From Prorocentrum cordatum (taxonomy: Eukaryota > Sar > Dinophyceae > Prorocentrales > Prorocentraceae), in contig CAUYUJ010013858.1 of the NCBI GenBank assembly GCA_963575745.1, positions 152,501 to 216,500 on the forward strand: a stretch of DNA of 64,000 nt, in the 5' to 3' direction. Position numbers and translations under genes: made by a program. Of the stretch, positions 61,205 through 64,000 are shown in pieces (the stretch's first letter is position 1; every line of letters begins with the position of its first letter). A model generated the notes under the pieces. It did not search any database, had not been told where the DNA came from, and was given only the letters and a program-made list of their open reading frames with translations.

Positions 61205-61520
61205 GGCAAGCCGTTCCAGCTGCGTCTCCCGCCGTGACGACGAGAACCTCCAGAACCACCAGAGAGCTCCACGGCGACGGCGTCGGCGACGCCGGCGTCG
61301 TCGACGCCGTCGCCGAAGGCCACTCAGAAGCTTCCCAGAGGTGCCGACAGTTCAGGCCTCGGCCAAACAACTGGCCCCAGGCCCCGCCCGAGCTCCATCC
61401 CGGCAAGTTGTTCCAGCTGTGTCTGGCCGTGGCGACGAGAACCTCCAGAGCCACCAGAGAGCTCCAAAGTCCACGGCGTCGTCGACGCCGTCGTCGAAGT
61501 CCACTCAAAAGCTCCCTCCC
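61205..61520. repeat. Tandem duplication, 197-bp period
   Basis: CGACGAGAACCTCCAGA, CCACCAGAGAGCTCCA, GACGCCGTCG and CCACTCA..AAGCT recur 197 bases apart (61233 and 61430). Each unit also carries GTCGTCGACGCCGTCG, a short palindrome. Confidence 0.75.
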
Positions 61521-62257
61521 CTCCTCTGTGCCTGTAGGCCTCCCAGCTGGGGTCAGAGCAGACGGAATAGGGTCGAAGGCTCATCGGCGATTCGGCGCGA
61601 TGCTCGATCCAAGGTCGAGGTCGGTTCGGGGAAGGTGCACTCGTGTTCCTCGTGTTTGCTGGACGTTAAATGTGCGTCGTGGGGAGGGTACCTTGTCGCT
61701 GTTCTGCGTGTTGTGGCCAGCGGAGGGTCTCATGTTCTTGAGGGATGTTCTTCTGGCCTTAGGTACGACTGTACCACCAACGCCAGGCTCTGAGATTGCC
61801 TTCCACCGGGGGAGGCAGCCCCCTAAGTGCTGGTGTCGTTGCCTATATATCCATGCCTCCAATGCCAGGGGTGCCAGACGTGCAGGGCAGTCTCTAGGAT
61901 TTTCTCCGTCCTGGCCCCCCCTTTTTGAAACATACAATTTATGACAGAAGCTGGATAGACCATGTCGCTTTCGCATTCGGCTCACAATCGCAGTGGATTC
62001 ATCTCGGATGCCAGTGCAACCGCCAAGCCGACACCCGTTGAGTTTGAGCGAGCGTTTGCTGCTGTGGCCAAGGCGCGTTCCCGCCTGGGAGCGGTGGCTG
62101 GCAGCGAGGCTCTTGGCTAGCCCTTTCCCCTCCCCGATGGCAGAGAGAGAGGGCCGCGTGGACGCCCTGGTACTGTGTATTTTGGCCGACGGAGGGTCTC
62201 GTGCTCTTGGGGGACGTTCTTCTGGCCGAGGCCCGACTGCACCCGGACCCCATTTAG
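61521..62257. other. Unassigned; dispersed GGAGGGTCTC repeat pair
   Basis: GCGGAGGGTCTCATGTTCTT, GATGTTCTTCTGGCC at about 61721-61757 matches GACGGAGGGTCTCGTGCTCT, GACGTTCTTCTGGCC at about 62187-62227. These may be duplicated exons or elements; no protein identity. Confidence 0.35.
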
Positions 62258-62445
62258 GGGGGCCTCTGGGTGCGCGCTGCCCCACCTGCGAGGGCGCCGA
62301 GCTCGAGGGCCAGGAGGAGCACCTGGCTCGCCGCCGCGACGCGGCGCTGACGCGCACGCGGGGGCTCTTCGAGGAGGTTCGCCAGATGGAGGCGCGCCCA
62401 CCACGGCCGGGGAGCCGTCTTCCCATCCTTCTGCACGAAGGAGGT
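62258..62445 (+). CDS. Exon of an unknown protein with CPTC motif
   Basis: After CCCCATTTAG a plus frame reads PLGARCPTCEGAELEGQEEH, LARRRDAALTRTRGLFEEVR, then PGSRLPILLHEGG. The CxxC pair could bind metal; the rest is a charged helix. Almost all codons end in G or C. The right edge GAAGGAG|GTGGGC is the start of a family B element, so the element probably forms the intron. Function unknown. Confidence 0.5.
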
Positions 62446-62640
62446 GGGCACGGAAAGAGTGGGTACAAAGCTCAGCAGCAGTTCCTGTTTATTTTGAGCA
62501 GAACTCGCTGTCGGTGTCGCCGCGGACTGTGCCTATTTGAGACACAGGGCCGCCTGCCCAACAGCGGCCGCTGTTGGTTTGGGACAACATTTGTTGTTGG
62601 GCATTGTACCCATTTTTTCCGTACCCATTTCGGGCGTCCA
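62446..62640 (+). mobile_element. TIR element family B, copy 3
   Basis: Best preserved ends of the family: GGGCACGGAAAGAGTGGGTA at the left and TTGTACCCATTTTTTCCGTA, then CCC, at the right, 23-base inverted ends. Interior AGAACTCGCTGTCGGTGTCG, GGGCCGCCTGCCCAACAGC and ACATTTGTTGTTGGGCAT. It begins at the donor of the exon before it. Confidence 0.7.
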
Positions 62641-62809
62641 AAATCCTGCCACCATAGGGGGATGCGAAGTCTTTTGAAGACGGGACGGGGTGGGCACGAG
62701 CGGGCAGCATAGCCAGCTCGAAGTCAAGAGAGGCATCATCGCCTCATCAAGCTGGATTGACCCACTCACGGATCCAATGCAACTTTTTGATTGAAATCAT
62801 TGCATGCGT

Positions 62810-62998
62810 AGCATGCTCTCCCCACGCGTCGTCACAGGAATGCGACGGACGGATTTTTGCTCTCTTCGGCCCCAGGGCCCTCGCCGGACCCCTGGGCCGT
62901 GACAAGTACGACTCGGGATGAAAAAAAACGGTCCCGGGGAACAGGTCGAGACCTTTTGGGGTCGACTTTGTGAAAAAATCATGACGTCGGGGGCTTAT
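62810..62998 (-). mobile_element. TIR element family E, copy 5
   Basis: GCGTCGTCACAGGAATGCGA, GCCCCAGGGCCCTCGCCGG, ACTCGGGATGAAAAAAAACG and GTGAAAAAATCATGACGTCG recur from the family. Ends are less clear than in other copies. Confidence 0.6.
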
Positions 62999-63124
62999 GA
63001 GGAAAACCATCCAAAACGTAAGTTATCAAAGATCCATGCGGACTGTCAAGTGTTCATGTTCATGCAGTGTTTCTCCACCCAGTGTTTGCATTTGGGGGAT
63101 CGCATGTCTTTTCTAAGGAACTGG

Positions 63125-63290
63125 GCTGGTGAGGCGGTCTGGCGGTATGGTGCCGCCGTCGTCGCTCCGTTGCCGCACCGTCGCCGCCTCGTCGCCGCCC
63201 GTCGTCTGGGACAGTGTGGCCGTCTGGCGGCTGTGTTGCCGCCGTCGCCGACCCGTCGCCGCCTCGCCGCCGCCCTGGATTGCACAACAT
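63125..63290. repeat. GTCGCCGCC tandem repeat, about 85 bp
   Basis: GTCTGGCGG, GTGCCGCCGTCGTCG, CCGTCGCCGCCTCG recur about 85 bases apart. All frames are open and low-complexity. Confidence 0.65.
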
Positions 63291-63499
63291 GTATTCTCCG
63301 TTCTAAAGAGAGAATAAATAGACTCTACTCCCCCCCCCGGCGTTATGGGCCCCCCTTTCGGGTATGTAAATCATAGATGATTCTGACCACGTGTCCATCC
63401 TAAATATAAATTTACACTATCCCAGGGGGGCCGGTATCGACCCCTCTGAGGTTCCTTAGTAAAAAACGATACGCGGGGACATCTTTTGTTCTAACATTG

Positions 63500-64000
63500 C
63501 ACTTTTTCACGAATCCCTGGCAAACAACTTGGACGAAGTGCACACGCGCGCGCCGTCGCGCGCACATGCCGCAATCCTCCAAAAACCTTCGGTGTCGGAA
63601 GGATTTCGCAATCGACTTCCCAAACAACATGCAAAAACAGAGGGTTTCGCAACACTGATTTGCTAAACAAATTTACGCGCGAGCTCTTGCGAAATCTTAA
63701 GAAAACCATAGGGTTTTCAAGATTTTCACAAACTGCTACCAAACGGGCTTCGCGCGCGCGCATGCCGAAATCTGTCGAACGTCCTTGCGCGCGTGCCGTC
63801 GCGAGAATCCTTTGCAAAAAATGGGACGAAGTGCAGACGCGCGCGTCGTCGCGCGCGTATGCCGCAATCCTTGAAAACCCATCGGCTTCGGAAGGATTTC
63901 AACATCGTGTGACCAAAAAACATACAAAAACACAAGGTTTCGCAACACGGATTTTCAACAAAAGCGTGCGCTCGCGCTCTTGCGTAGTCGTCGCCGTCGT
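63500..64000. repeat. 293-bp tandem repeat running off the window
   Basis: GGGACGAAGTGCAGACGCGC-type sequence at 63531 and 63824, followed in both by GTCGCGCGC, ATGCCGCAATCCT, TCGGAAGGATTTC, CAAAAACA and GGTTTCGCAACAC. At least 1.7 units are visible. The GGAAGGATTTC and GCGCGCG words resemble the AT-rich half of the 0.8 kb units at 4.5-7 kb. Confidence 0.75.

Noticed and set aside
1-64000. tRNA, rRNA or snRNA genes
   Set aside because: I looked for cloverleaf and conserved rRNA words and found none; a covariance-model search would be needed to exclude small RNAs.

Overview
The window looks like nuclear DNA of a dinoflagellate. It is very GC-rich and gene-poor. Most of it is micro-, mini- and macrosatellite arrays and short elements with terminal inverted repeats (TIRs), with a few protein-coding islands between them. 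Several coding islands have exon-intron structure, and some introns coincide with the TIR elements. This is the pattern known as introners, described in dinoflagellates such as Polarella glacialis. Assignment to a Polarella-like species is inference; there is no rRNA, tRNA or organelle marker here to test it.

Layout. 1-7.3 kb: dispersed repeats, a long palindrome, a G-rich array, and three near-identical 0.8 kb units separated by CAA arrays. 7.4-11.6 kb: a dense cluster of short TIR elements, some nested in each other. 11.8-12.7 kb: an ATG trinucleotide array. 12.9-14.6 kb: a POLE2-like gene (DNA polymerase epsilon B-subunit), the best-supported housekeeping gene. 15-28 kb: mainly satellites (a 2.4 kb degenerate array, an 11-bp minisatellite, an ATGT array, AGCTCC repeats). 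28.6-35.2 kb: a minus-strand coding region, partly decayed, carrying an OTU-protease-like segment and split by a 2.5 kb array of 90-bp units. 35.4-38.3 kb: plus-strand exon-like segments of an unrecognised protein, with TIR elements at exon edges. 39-46 kb: satellites, including a 1.7 kb array of 35-bp units. 48.3-49.9 kb: a 12-helix SLC45/sucrose-type sugar transporter gene with one frame offset. 50-64 kb: more TIR elements, exon-like islands of unknown function (about 53.6, 56.5, 59.1 and 62.3 kb) and further arrays.

The recognised genes (replicative polymerase subunit, sugar transporter, OTU-like protein) have no evident functional link. The biological theme is short TIR elements acting as mobile introns. 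Seven copies of one about 155-bp family occur in the window, two with exact 8-bp target-site duplications. In one copy the duplication itself can supply both splice sites. A second family sits directly after a 5' splice site in two different exon islands, in opposite orientations. No splice site, start or exon here has transcript support; all are read by eye from codon pattern and flanking motifs.
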